Counted from the stretch's first letter, positions 1 to 7,439 are shown. The stretch: DNA of 9,739 nt from CAWJHE01 sp964614855 (GCA_964614855.1 CAZTMX010000104.1:1-9739); one strand, 5' to 3'. A program made the numbers and translations. The notes: generated by a model not told the origin, from the sequence alone.

Positions 1-2
1 GC

Positions 3-1238
<1,236 letters not shown>

Positions 1239-1262
1239 AATTCATCGGAAGTTCGAGAAAAC

Positions 1263-1303
1263 TTCACAACTTCTTCACACCTGCCTGATATTATCAGGAT
1301 AAT
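1263..1303 (+). promoter_or_regulatory. Predicted promoter of the secreted-protein gene, with tandem TTCACA boxes
   Basis: TTCACA occurs at 1263-1268 and again at 1274-1279, exactly 11 bases apart; the surrounding 11-mers match at 9 of 11 positions. The second copy matches the -35 consensus TTGACA at 5 of 6 positions. It lies 18 bases upstream of GATAAT (1298-1303), a 5-of-6 match to the -10 box, so transcription would start near 1310. One-helical-turn direct repeats overlapping a -35 box are the known binding layout of OmpR/PhoB-family regulators, and such a regulator is encoded just downstream. The promoter call is an inference from pattern; no data show its use. Confidence 0.6.
1284..1298. 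promoter_or_regulatory. Perfect palindrome between -35 and -10 (possible operator)
   Basis: CCTGATA, a central T, then TATCAGG: two perfect 7-base arms around one base. It fills most of the spacer between the predicted -35 (1274-1279) and -10 (1298-1303), where a bound dimer would block or remodel polymerase binding. The binding protein is unknown. Confidence 0.45.
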
Positions 1304-1321
1304 TCAGTTTCACTTATTGGC

Positions 1322-1340
1322 TACCTTCACAACGAAGGTA
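1322..1340 (+). promoter_or_regulatory. Leader hairpin just upstream of the ribosome binding site
   Basis: TACCTTC (1322-1328) pairs perfectly with GAAGGTA (1334-1340) around the loop ACAAC. It ends six bases before the Shine-Dalgarno AAAGGAG (1347-1353) and would lie in the 5' leader of the secreted-protein mRNA. It also contains a third copy of CTTCACAAC (1325-1333; first copy 1262-1270). It could be an RNA structure stabilising the leader or tuning translation, or a DNA site; the sequence does not decide between them. Confidence 0.4.
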
Positions 1341-1360
1341 ATATCGAAAGGAGATTTACG

Positions 1361-1927
1361 ATGAAGAAGATTTTTGTTTTTGGTGTTTTAGCAGCAGTAT
1401 TGATGCTTGGTTTAGGGGCGGCCGGGATTGCTTATGCACAGGACCAGACCCCTGTGGTTCCTGAAGATGGTTATGTACCCGGTATGATGGGTGCTCGCGG
1501 CGGAAACGGTATGATGGGCAGCCGCGGAAATATGGGTGATCGCGGTGTGGCTCGCCTGGACCGCGCCCCCGTATCGGACCAGATGCAGGTCCTGATGGAA
1601 GCTGCAATTGCTGATGTCTTTGGTTTTACCCCCGTAGAGATCCAGGCAGCCCACAATAACGGAACGACTCTATACGACCTGGCGCTGGCAAAAGGCCTGA
1701 CCCAGGATGAGTTTGCCGAGAAGATGACTCAGGCGCGCGCCCAGGCGCTTGAACAGGCAGTCGCCCAGGGTCTGATCAGCCAGGAACAGGCGGATTGGAT
1801 GCTCAGCCGAATGGGCGCCATGGGCAGCTACGGTGCAGGTTCCTGCATGGGCAGCGCCCAGGGTACACAGGGCGGCCGCGGACGCTGGAACAACCAGCCC
1901 GTGCAGCCCGCAGCCCCAGATGCGTAA
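1361..1927 (+). CDS. Secreted Gly/Met-rich protein of unknown function
   Basis: Function unknown; 188 residues. A clear signal peptide is visible: MKK, a hydrophobic core, then AYA with likely cleavage after residue 26, so the protein acts outside the cytoplasm. Residues about 40-62 are Gly/Met/Arg-rich, with paired methionines (M42-M43, M51-M52, and M58). Residues about 75-150 form a predicted helical region with short alternating motifs (GTTLYDLALAKGLTQDEF, then GLISQEQADWMLSRM). These resemble the small helical DUF2680-type domains of secreted bacterial proteins, a recollection I could not test by search. The tail is Gly/Met-rich again, with the only cysteine at 162 next to M163, and ends in an Asn/Gln/Pro-rich stretch. 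The start is supported by AAAGGAG seven bases upstream. It sits between its own promoter and a two-component system and may be that system's target or accessory. Methionine-rich patches can bind Cu(I)/Ag(I) in other proteins; that role here is a guess. Confidence 0.85.
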   Translation: MKKIFVFGVLAAVLMLGLGAAGIAYAQDQTPVVPEDGYVPGMMGARGGNGMMGSRGNMGDRGVARLDRAPVSDQMQVLMEAAIADVFGFTPVEIQAAHNNGTTLYDLALAKGLTQDEFAEKMTQARAQALEQAVAQGLISQEQADWMLSRMGAMGSYGAGSCMGSAQGTQGGRGRWNNQPVQPAAPDA

Positions 1928-1955
1928 GTAGCTTAAATTTATCGGTAGAATACAC

Positions 1956-1986
1956 GACTTCCGGGACCAGGTGGGTTCCGGAAGTC
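1956..1986 (+). terminator. Strong hairpin after the secreted-protein gene (terminator-like, no clean T-tract)
   Basis: GACTTCCGG (1956-1964) pairs with CCGGAAGTC (1978-1986). The stem can extend inward through a G-U pair and ACC/GGT to about 13 pairs with a five-base loop (1969-1973). It begins 28 bases after the stop codon, as a terminator would. However, it is followed by TGCTTTATAC rather than a T-run, so it may terminate weakly, protect a 3' end, or act as a regulatory structure. Confidence 0.5.
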
Positions 1987-2008
1987 TGCTTTATACTATA
2001 ATAAAGCA
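1987..2008 (+). promoter_or_regulatory. Consensus -10 box inside a palindrome, before the response regulator
   Basis: TATAAT at 1997-2002 is a perfect -10 consensus. It lies within an inverted repeat, TGCTTTAT (1987-1994) and ATAAAGCA (2001-2008), with a six-base spacer. No good -35 hexamer lies 16-18 bases upstream, because that position falls in the GC-rich hairpin; the promoter may need an activator or be weak. Expected start near 2009, giving a leader of about 30 bases before the ATG at 2041. The palindrome over the -10 box is a natural operator position, possibly for autoregulation. Confidence 0.5.
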
Positions 2009-2040
2009 TCGTCAAAATCACCCATTCTAAGTGAATAACC

Positions 2041-2718
2041 ATGGCAACTATTCTGATTATTGAAGATGAACCCGAACTGGTGAAGGTGCTGCGCTCTTAC
2101 CTGGAGCAGGCTGGCTACACTGTGCTCAGCGCCGGACGCGGCGATAGCGGCCTCTCCACCTGGGAACACAAACACCCCGACCTGGTGATCCTGGATCTCA
2201 ACCTGCCCGGGATGGATGGGCTGGATGTGGCGCGCGCCATCCGCCACAAAGCCTCTACGCCAATTATCATGCTCACGGCTCGTGTGGAAGAAGCCGACCA
2301 GTTGATCGGATTAGAGCTGGGCGCTGATGATTACATCACCAAGCCCTTCTCACCGCGCATCGTACTTGCGCGTGTTCGAGCACTCCTGCGGCGCAGCGAG
2401 CAGAGCGGAGCAGCCCCGCAGGTACTGCGCGTGGCAGACCTGGAAATCGACCTGGAAGGCCACGCTGTAACACGTGCGGGAGAGATTATCGAATTGACGC
2501 CAACTGAGTTCAGCTTGCTGGCAGCGCTGGCGGGGCAACCCGGCAGAGCCTTCTCACGCCTGCAACTTCTGGAGGCCAGCAGCGGCAGCGCTTACGAGGG
2601 GTATGAGCGCACTATCGATGCCCATATCAAGAACTTGCGCGCCAAGATCGAGCCGGACCCCAAGACACCGCGCTACATTGAAACTGTCTTTGGCGTAGGC
2701 TACCGCTTTTCGCGGTAA
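2041..2718 (+). CDS. OmpR/PhoB-family response regulator
   Basis: Cytoplasmic DNA-binding output of a two-component system; 225 residues, normal for the family. The receiver domain (about 1-118) has all key residues: acidic pocket E8-D9, phosphoacceptor D52 in LVILDLNLPGMDG, T79, and K101 in the ITKPF motif. The winged-helix effector domain (about 127-225) shows LTPTEFSLL, the recognition-helix stretch ERTIDAHIKNLRAKIE, and the terminal GVGYRF wing. Phosphorylation should drive dimerisation and binding to direct repeats. The start is fixed by the typical N-terminus MATILIIEDE, although the Shine-Dalgarno is poor (AAGTGA at best). The kinase gene follows after 17 bases, so they are almost certainly partners. 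The tandem TTCACA boxes at 1263-1279 are the obvious candidate target. I do not assign a specific gene name because target and signal are unknown. Confidence 0.96.
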   Translation: MATILIIEDEPELVKVLRSYLEQAGYTVLSAGRGDSGLSTWEHKHPDLVILDLNLPGMDGLDVARAIRHKASTPIIMLTARVEEADQLIGLELGADDYITKPFSPRIVLARVRALLRRSEQSGAAPQVLRVADLEIDLEGHAVTRAGEIIELTPTEFSLLAALAGQPGRAFSRLQLLEASSGSAYEGYERTIDAHIKNLRAKIEPDPKTPRYIETVFGVGYRFSR

Positions 2719-2735
2719 TCCTGGAAAGGAATTCC

Positions 2736-4121
2736 ATGCGCCTGAGAATGGTCCTATCCTTTGTCTTGATCGTGCTGGTGACCATCACCAGCATGGTCCT
2801 GATCGCCCGCCAGAACACTGCAAACGAAGTGCGGGCATTCATGTACCGCGGCGGCATGACTACCTCCAGTGAGTTGGTACAGAGCCTGGCGGATTATTAT
2901 CGCACGAACGGCTCCTGGCAAGGAGTGGAGACCGTGCTTTTCCCAACCGGTCACAGCTTTGGCAGAAATACAACCGGTAGCGGCAAGGGCGCAGGGATGG
3001 GCGGAATGGGGACGATGATGAGCCAACGCCTGATCCTGGCGAACAGCCAGGGGACGATCATCGCCGATTCCAGCTTTGAAATGCCCACAGGTTCACTTAA
3101 CTCCAATGAAATGTCCTCCGCATTGCCGATCAAAGTGGATGCAAAAACCGAAGGCTACTTACTGATCCAGGGCGGGATGGGGTATTCGCAGGCGGATGAG
3201 CAAACGCTGCTCAGCAGGTTGAATAGTGCTGCCATTACCGCTGGGCTGATTGCCGGCGGCTTTTCACTGCTGCTGGCTTTGATGTTGGCTTACAGGCTGC
3301 TGCGCCCGGTGCAGGATTTGACGGAGGCAGCAGGCCGATTGGCGCAGGGTGATCTTTCCCAGCGTGTGAAGGTAGCAGGAAAGGACGAATTGGCGGTCTT
3401 AGGAAATGCCTTTAACCACATGGCAAATTCGTTGCAACAGTCGCAAGAAATTCGCAAAGCCCTGACGGCGGATATCGCTCACGAATTGCGTACCCCGTTG
3501 TCGGTGCAGCGCGCAAACCTGGAAGCCATGCAGGACGGCGTATACCCGCTGAGCGGCGAGAACCTGGAGCCTATCCTGGAGCAAAACATGCTGCTGACGC
3601 GCCTGGTGGATGATCTGCGTGTGCTGGCGCTGGCCGAATCGGGTGAGCTGCAGCTGGAAAAAACCCCTACCGACCTGGCAGCGTTGTCCGAACGTGTGGT
3701 GGAACGCTTTCGCCCGCAAGCAGAAAAGCAAGATGTGGCGTTGGCGATTGAGCACGCAAATGTACCAGCTCAGCAAATGGCAGCCGACCCGATGCGGATC
3801 GAGCAAATTCTCAATAACCTGCTCTCCAATGCCCTACGCCACACCCCACCTGGCGGAAAAATCCATGTGCAGACAACCTATTCTGATGGTAAACTGCAGG
3901 TGATTGTGAAAGACAGCGGTCCTGGCATATCCGCTGACGCATTGCCTTATATTTTTGAACGGTTTTACCGCGCCGATAAGTCTCGCAGCCGGAGCGAAGG
4001 AGGCACGGGTTTGGGGTTGGCGATTGCCAGGCGGCTGGCGGAGCTGCATGGCGGTAACCTGACAGCCAGCAACCATCCCCAGGGTGGGGCATTATTCACC
4101 CTGACGGTGCCTGCAAAATAG
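2736..4121 (+). CDS. Membrane sensor histidine kinase (HAMP-HisKA-HATPase)
   Basis: Partner kinase of the regulator upstream; 461 residues. Order of parts: membrane helix 1 (about 5-24); an extracytoplasmic sensor of about 140 residues (25-164); membrane helix 2 (about 165-187); HAMP linker (about 188-240); HisKA with the H-box ADIAHELRTPLS and phospho-acceptor H249; and a HATPase domain with N-box (N361, N365 in NNLLSNALRH), G1 DSGPGI (393-398), F-box FERFYRAD, and G2 GGTGLGLAIARR. All catalytic motifs are intact. The layout resembles BaeS-type kinases. The sensor contains an odd Gly/Met-rich patch at 81-98 (M88, M91, M94, M95), like that of the secreted protein encoded upstream; this could be a metal site or a protein contact. 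AAAGGA lies shortly before the ATG, and the spacing from the regulator gene (17 bases) indicates one transcript. The signal is not determinable from sequence. Confidence 0.95.
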   Translation: MRLRMVLSFVLIVLVTITSMVLIARQNTANEVRAFMYRGGMTTSSELVQSLADYYRTNGSWQGVETVLFPTGHSFGRNTTGSGKGAGMGGMGTMMSQRLILANSQGTIIADSSFEMPTGSLNSNEMSSALPIKVDAKTEGYLLIQGGMGYSQADEQTLLSRLNSAAITAGLIAGGFSLLLALMLAYRLLRPVQDLTEAAGRLAQGDLSQRVKVAGKDELAVLGNAFNHMANSLQQSQEIRKALTADIAHELRTPLSVQRANLEAMQDGVYPLSGENLEPILEQNMLLTRLVDDLRVLALAESGELQLEKTPTDLAALSERVVERFRPQAEKQDVALAIEHANVPAQQMAADPMRIEQILNNLLSNALRHTPPGGKIHVQTTYSDGKLQVIVKDSGPGISADALPYIFERFYRADKSRSRSEGGTGLGLAIARRLAELHGGNLTASNHPQGGALFTLTVPAK

Positions 4122-4122
4122 C

Positions 4123-4127
4123 GAGGA
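4123..4127 (+). promoter_or_regulatory. Shine-Dalgarno that fixes the ybaK start at 4135
   Basis: GAGGA ends seven bases before the ATG at 4135. An in-frame TTG at 4129 lies only one base from it, too close to be used, so the longer reading is unlikely. Confidence 0.75.
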
Positions 4128-4134
4128 ATTGACA

Positions 4135-4608
4135 ATGTCAAAGATCAACAATGTCATTCGCTCTCTGGAAGCGCATAAAATTTCCTTTACAGCATATGAT
4201 CTGCCAGCGGAGAAGCTGAGCGCATTGGAAGCCGCCCGGCATCTGGATGTAGCTGAAGAGCTGGTCTTCAAAACGATTGTCGTTGTGCGTGAGGGAAAGG
4301 GAAAACCAATCCTGGCACTGATCCCAGGTCCAAAAGAAGTGGACCTGAAAGCGCTGGCAAAAGCTTGTGGAGAAAAGAAGCTCTCGATCCCCACCCAGCG
4401 TGTCGCAGAGCGTCTCACTGGTCTGCAGGCCGGCGGCATCTCACCCCTGGCGTTGCTTAATCGCGGGTTTCAAATGTTCCTGGATGCTTCGGCGCTTGAA
4501 CACGAACAGATTTACATCTCGGGCGGGCAGCGCGGGATAAATATTCGATTGGCGCCAGCGGACCTGGTAGATTTACTCCAGGCGCAGGTAGACATTATTT
4601 GTCATTGA
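4135..4608 (+). CDS. ybaK: YbaK/EbsC-family aminoacyl-tRNA deacylase
   Basis: Predicted trans-editing enzyme that hydrolyses mischarged tRNA, typically Cys-tRNA(Pro), in the cytoplasm. It has 157 residues, close to the roughly 159 of E. coli YbaK. Conserved features: VFKTIVV with K46, which lines up with the catalytically important Lys of YbaK; the GGISPL loop (about 100-106), here GGISPLALLNRGF; and the C-terminal SGGQRGINIRLAPADL stretch. The start at ATG 4135 is chosen over the upstream TTG because of GAGGA spacing. It begins 13 bases after the kinase stop and ends 18 bases before the ABC ATPase, so it appears cotranscribed with the two-component system. The family also includes deacylases for other tRNAs (ProXp-type), so exact substrate specificity is not certain. 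Confidence 0.88.
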   Translation: MSKINNVIRSLEAHKISFTAYDLPAEKLSALEAARHLDVAEELVFKTIVVVREGKGKPILALIPGPKEVDLKALAKACGEKKLSIPTQRVAERLTGLQAGGISPLALLNRGFQMFLDASALEHEQIYISGGQRGINIRLAPADLVDLLQAQVDIICH

Positions 4609-4616
4609 TTTTTTAT

Positions 4617-4621
4617 GGAGG
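4617..4621 (+). promoter_or_regulatory. Shine-Dalgarno that fixes the ABC ATPase start at 4627
   Basis: GGAGG lies five bases before ATG 4627. An in-frame ATG at 4615 overlaps this motif and has only a T-rich stretch upstream, so the inner start is preferred. Confidence 0.8.
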
Positions 4622-4626
4622 AAAAG

Positions 4627-5382
4627 ATGACCCAGCCTTCGACAGAAACACCCATTATTCAATGTCGCGATGTGCATAAGTGGTATGGAGATTTCCATGC
4701 CCTGCGCGGTGTCTCCCTGGATGTTCACAAGGGGGAGGTGGTGGTCATTTTCGGGCCATCTGGCTCTGGAAAATCGACTTTTATCCGCACCATCAACCGG
4801 CTGGAAGAACACCAACAAGGCAGCATCATTGTCGACGGGATTGAATTGACCAAGGATTTGAAGAATATCGAGAAGGTGCGCATGGAAACCGGGATGGTTT
4901 TCCAGCAATTTAACCTTTTCCCCCACAAAAGCGTGCTCCAAAATATCACCATGGCGCCGATCGAAGTGCGTAAATGGCCGAAAGACAAAGCAGAAGAGAT
5001 TGCCTTACAATTGCTGGAGCGAGTGGGTATTCCTGAGCAAGCCCACAAATACCCTGGGCAATTATCGGGTGGTCAGCAGCAGCGGGTAGCCATCGCCAGG
5101 GCGTTGGCCATGCAGCCCAAAATTATGCTCTTTGATGAGCCCACCTCAGCGTTGGACCCGGAGATGATCAAGGAAGTGCTGGATGTAATGGTCGGGCTGG
5201 CGAGGAGTGGGATGACCATGGTGGTAGTCACGCACGAGATGGGTTTTGCACGCGGCGTCTCGCACCGCATGGTTTTTATGGATGCCGGGCAGATTGTAGA
5301 AATTGGCACACCGCAGCAAATTTTTAATAATCCGCAGGAAGACCGGACGAAGTTGTTCCTTTCGCAAATTTTGACACACTGA
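4627..5382 (+). CDS. glnQ: Polar amino-acid ABC transporter ATPase (GlnQ-like)
   Basis: Cytoplasmic ATPase subunit of an amino-acid importer of the GlnQ/HisP/ArtP group; 251 residues from the ATG at 4627, typical for the group. Motifs in order: Walker A GPSGSGKS (43-50); Q-loop VFQQFNLFPH (91-100) with the LFPH signature of this group; ABC signature LSGGQQQR (146-153); Walker B IMLFDE (166-171) with catalytic E171; D-loop SALD (174-177); and switch H203 in VTHEMGFAR. All look functional. No permease or substrate-binding protein gene is adjacent: upstream is ybaK and downstream is a terminator followed by a convergent gene. It must therefore partner with subunits encoded elsewhere, so the substrate (Gln, Glu, Arg, His or other) cannot be told. 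It ends the four-gene run 2041-5382. Confidence 0.92.
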   Translation: MTQPSTETPIIQCRDVHKWYGDFHALRGVSLDVHKGEVVVIFGPSGSGKSTFIRTINRLEEHQQGSIIVDGIELTKDLKNIEKVRMETGMVFQQFNLFPHKSVLQNITMAPIEVRKWPKDKAEEIALQLLERVGIPEQAHKYPGQLSGGQQQRVAIARALAMQPKIMLFDEPTSALDPEMIKEVLDVMVGLARSGMTMVVVTHEMGFARGVSHRMVFMDAGQIVEIGTPQQIFNNPQEDRTKLFLSQILTH

Positions 5383-5421
5383 GTCGTTCCTGCAGCACAT
5401 TTTGATTGTGTTATTGCATTG

Positions 5422-5467
5422 TAAAAATCCCCAGCCGCCTGTAAAAATACGGGCGGCTGGTTTCGTT
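5422..5467. terminator. Bidirectional intrinsic terminator between convergent genes
   Basis: CCAGCCGCC (5431-5439) pairs perfectly with GGCGGCTGG (5452-5460) around a 12-base loop. To the right is TTTCGTT for + strand transcripts from the glnQ run; to the left an A-tract gives ATTTTT for - strand transcripts from rtcB. It sits 48 bases past the glnQ stop and 29 bases past the rtcB stop, exactly where a shared terminator is expected. The T-run is better for the - strand. Confidence 0.85.
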
Positions 5468-5489
5468 AAAGCTTAATAGGTGGTCGCTA

Positions 5490-6941
5490 CTATCCTTTGA
5501 TCACCGCCAGCGGGCGCAGGCGGGCAACTTTGCGAGCGATCCCTGCGCCAATGACCGTCGCCACCACGGCGTCCACATCTTTATAGGCTGCCGGGGCTTC
5601 TTCAGCCAACCCGGAAATCGAACCTGCACGGATTTGAATACCCTCTTGCAGCAAATCGGCGCGTAATTTTTCACCGCGCACAGATTTCTTGGCCTGGTGG
5701 CGGCTCATCACCCGCCCGGAGCCGTGGCAGCACGAGCCGAAGGTGCGCTCCATGCTGGCTTCGGCGCCCACCAGCACCCAGGAGGCTGTGCCCATGCTCC
5801 CCGGCACCAGCACCGGCTGGCCGATTTTTTGATATTCGGACGGCAAGGCGGGGTGTCCGGGACCAAAGGCACGTGTAGCGCCTTTGCGGTGCACACATAC
5901 CTTGATCATTTCTCCATCGACCCTATGCGTTTCGATCTTCCCCATATTGTGCGCGATATCATACACCTGGTAAAGCTGCCAGTTGGGCACCTTGCCCGCC
6001 AGTACCTCTTCAAAGGCCCGCCGGGCGTTGTGCGCCAGTACCTGCCGGTTGGCAAAGGCATAATTGGCTGCACAGCGCATGGCAGAAAGATACGCCTGGC
6101 CTTCGGGGGAGCTCAGCGGTGCACACACCAGCTCGCGGTCGGGTATCTGGATCTTGTAACGCCTGACGGCTTGCTGGAACTCCGCCACGTAGTCGGTGCA
6201 TACCTGGTGACCAAAACCGCGCGAACCGCAGTGGATTTGCACCACCAGGCAATCCTCATATAGCCCCATTACCTGGGCGGCTTCACGGTCGAAGATCTGC
6301 TCAACGCGGTCCACTTCAATGAAATGGTTGCCAGCGCCAAGTGTGCCCAGCTGCGGGCGGCCACGCTCCCTGGCGCGGGCGCTGACGTGTTTCGGGTCGG
6401 CGCCGTCCAACCGCCCACCTTCTTCTGTTCGCGTAAGGTCCGCCTGGCTGGCATACCCGGCTTTAAGCGCCCACTGCGAGCCTTCGCGGCAAACGCGCTC
6501 CAACTCGGCGTCGGACATGCGCAGCTCGCCTTTTTCGCCCACGCCGGAAGGGCAGTAGCGGTTGAGGGCGTTTGCCAGCGCGGAGATGTGATCGCGGGCG
6601 GATGCCAGCTCAATCTGCGAGGCCAGCAGGCGCACACCGCAGTTGATATCGTATCCAATGCCGCCGGGGGAGATCACGCCTTCTGGGTAGCGGGTGGCAG
6701 CCACACCGCCGATGGGAAAGCCGTAACCCTGGTGCATATCCGGCATCACCAGAACCTGACCCACCAACCCCGGCAGTGTAGCGGAATTTGCCGCCTGTTC
6801 CAGCGATTTGTCATCCATCACCTGTTCCAGCAGGCGGCGGGTAGCGAAGATACGCACCGGGACGCGCATATCCTGGCGAAAACTCTGGGGAATTTCCCAT
6901 TCGTAATCGCTGATTTTTACCAGGTCTTTGATGGCTACCAT
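5490..6941 (-). CDS. rtcB: RtcB RNA ligase (3'-phosphate/5'-hydroxyl)
   Basis: GTP- and Mn(II)-dependent ligase that joins RNA 3'-phosphate or 2',3'-cyclic phosphate ends to 5'-hydroxyl ends. In archaea and animals it splices tRNA; in bacteria it is linked to RNA repair. It has 483 residues, full length. Metal and catalytic residues are in place: D98 and C101 in GYDINCG, H206 in GAGNHFIEV, H237 in QIHCGSRGFGH, H331 in DIAHN, and the guanylate-accepting H406 in CCHGSGRVMSR. Their spacing matches the archaeal enzyme to within a few residues. The start is certain: AAAGGAGGTG (complement of 6947-6956) is a near-perfect Shine-Dalgarno seven bases from ATG. The archease gene lies 57 bases upstream in the same direction; archease activates RtcB, so the pairing supports both calls. 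It ends at the bidirectional terminator. Confidence 0.97.
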   Translation of the reverse strand: MVAIKDLVKISDYEWEIPQSFRQDMRVPVRIFATRRLLEQVMDDKSLEQAANSATLPGLVGQVLVMPDMHQGYGFPIGGVAATRYPEGVISPGGIGYDINCGVRLLASQIELASARDHISALANALNRYCPSGVGEKGELRMSDAELERVCREGSQWALKAGYASQADLTRTEEGGRLDGADPKHVSARARERGRPQLGTLGAGNHFIEVDRVEQIFDREAAQVMGLYEDCLVVQIHCGSRGFGHQVCTDYVAEFQQAVRRYKIQIPDRELVCAPLSSPEGQAYLSAMRCAANYAFANRQVLAHNARRAFEEVLAGKVPNWQLYQVYDIAHNMGKIETHRVDGEMIKVCVHRKGATRAFGPGHPALPSEYQKIGQPVLVPGSMGTASWVLVGAEASMERTFGSCCHGSGRVMSRHQAKKSVRGEKLRADLLQEGIQIRAGSISGLAEEAPAAYKDVDAVVATVIGAGIARKVARLRPLAVIKG

Positions 6942-6998
6942 TGGAGCACCTCCTTTCGTGGGTCAAAAATATAAATGCCGAATGCGCGGTAAAGGTTT

Positions 6999-7433
6999 TT
7001 AAACATCAAACACCAGGTGCACTTCAAAACCGCGCCTGGTCTGGCGGATGGACAGGTTGTGATAGGTGACCGCCTTGATTTCTTTCACAACTGCCAGCAC
7101 AGGCGCACCAAGACATTTGCAGGACAGACTGTTATCCTGGATGACGACGTCAAATTTGGAAAAGCCCAGCCCATGCTGTTCAAATATGTAGAGAATTTCC
7201 GAGAGAAATGCAACCAGCAGGCCTTCGAGATCGGCGGCGTGCAAATGGATCGTGCGTTCCACGGGGCGGTCGTGCGGCGCATGGTTGACTTGCGCCAGCC
7301 GCATGCCCATCAACGACAGCATACCGGCAGCGCACTGCACGAACAGGGTATTTAGGTCTGGCGCCCAAACCGCCAATTCCCAGTCTGCAGTGTGCTCGAT
7401 TTCTTTAAAACCAGATGGCGAGGTCTTTTTCAC
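6999..7433 (-). CDS. Archease, RtcB-activating protein
   Basis: Small metal-binding protein that promotes guanylation and multiple turnover of RtcB; 144 residues, usual length. Family marks: FKEIEHTADWEL near the N-terminus (residues 9-20; canonical HTAD with H14 and D17), AADLEGLLVAFLSEILYIFE in the middle, and KAVTYHNLSI followed by the ending VFDV, whose final Asp belongs to the metal site. The start is GTG: an in-frame TAA lies two codons upstream and no other start precedes the conserved region. It is directly upstream of rtcB (57-base gap) on the same strand, giving a two-gene ligation module. Only a short AAGG lies a few bases before the GTG, and a TATACT box sits so close that the transcript may be leaderless. 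Also divergent from typical archease is the first-strand sequence HTADWELAV in place of HTADIGI. Confidence 0.92.
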   Translation of the reverse strand: MKKTSPSGFKEIEHTADWELAVWAPDLNTLFVQCAAGMLSLMGMRLAQVNHAPHDRPVERTIHLHAADLEGLLVAFLSEILYIFEQHGLGFSKFDVVIQDNSLSCKCLGAPVLAVVKEIKAVTYHNLSIRQTRRGFEVHLVFDV

Positions 7434-7439
7434 ACCTTA

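Noticed and set aside
1248..1265. GAAGTT/AACTTC inverted repeat after uvrB as a terminator
   Set aside because: Only six AT-rich pairs and no T-run follow; it also overlaps the TTCACA promoter repeats, so a terminator call is not supported.
4129..4134. TTG start for ybaK
   Set aside because: It is only one base from GAGGA; ATG 4135 has proper spacing and matches family length.
4615..4626. Upstream in-frame ATG giving a four-residue longer ABC ATPase
   Set aside because: It overlaps the GGAGG motif that serves ATG 4627 and has no Shine-Dalgarno of its own.
5420..5448. Direct repeat TGTAAAAAT (5420-5428 and 5440-5448)
   Set aside because: It coincides with the left flank and loop of the bidirectional terminator, where A-rich sequence is expected; no further copies to suggest an array.
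5697..6263. Long + strand open frame (188 codons) opposite rtcB
   Set aside because: It lies wholly antisense to the strongly conserved rtcB frame and has no recognisable domain; high GC third positions create such shadows.
6324..6974. Long + strand open frame (216 codons) opposite the rtcB 5' half
   Set aside because: Antisense shadow of rtcB; its translation is low-complexity-like with no family motif, and it runs across the rtcB Shine-Dalgarno.
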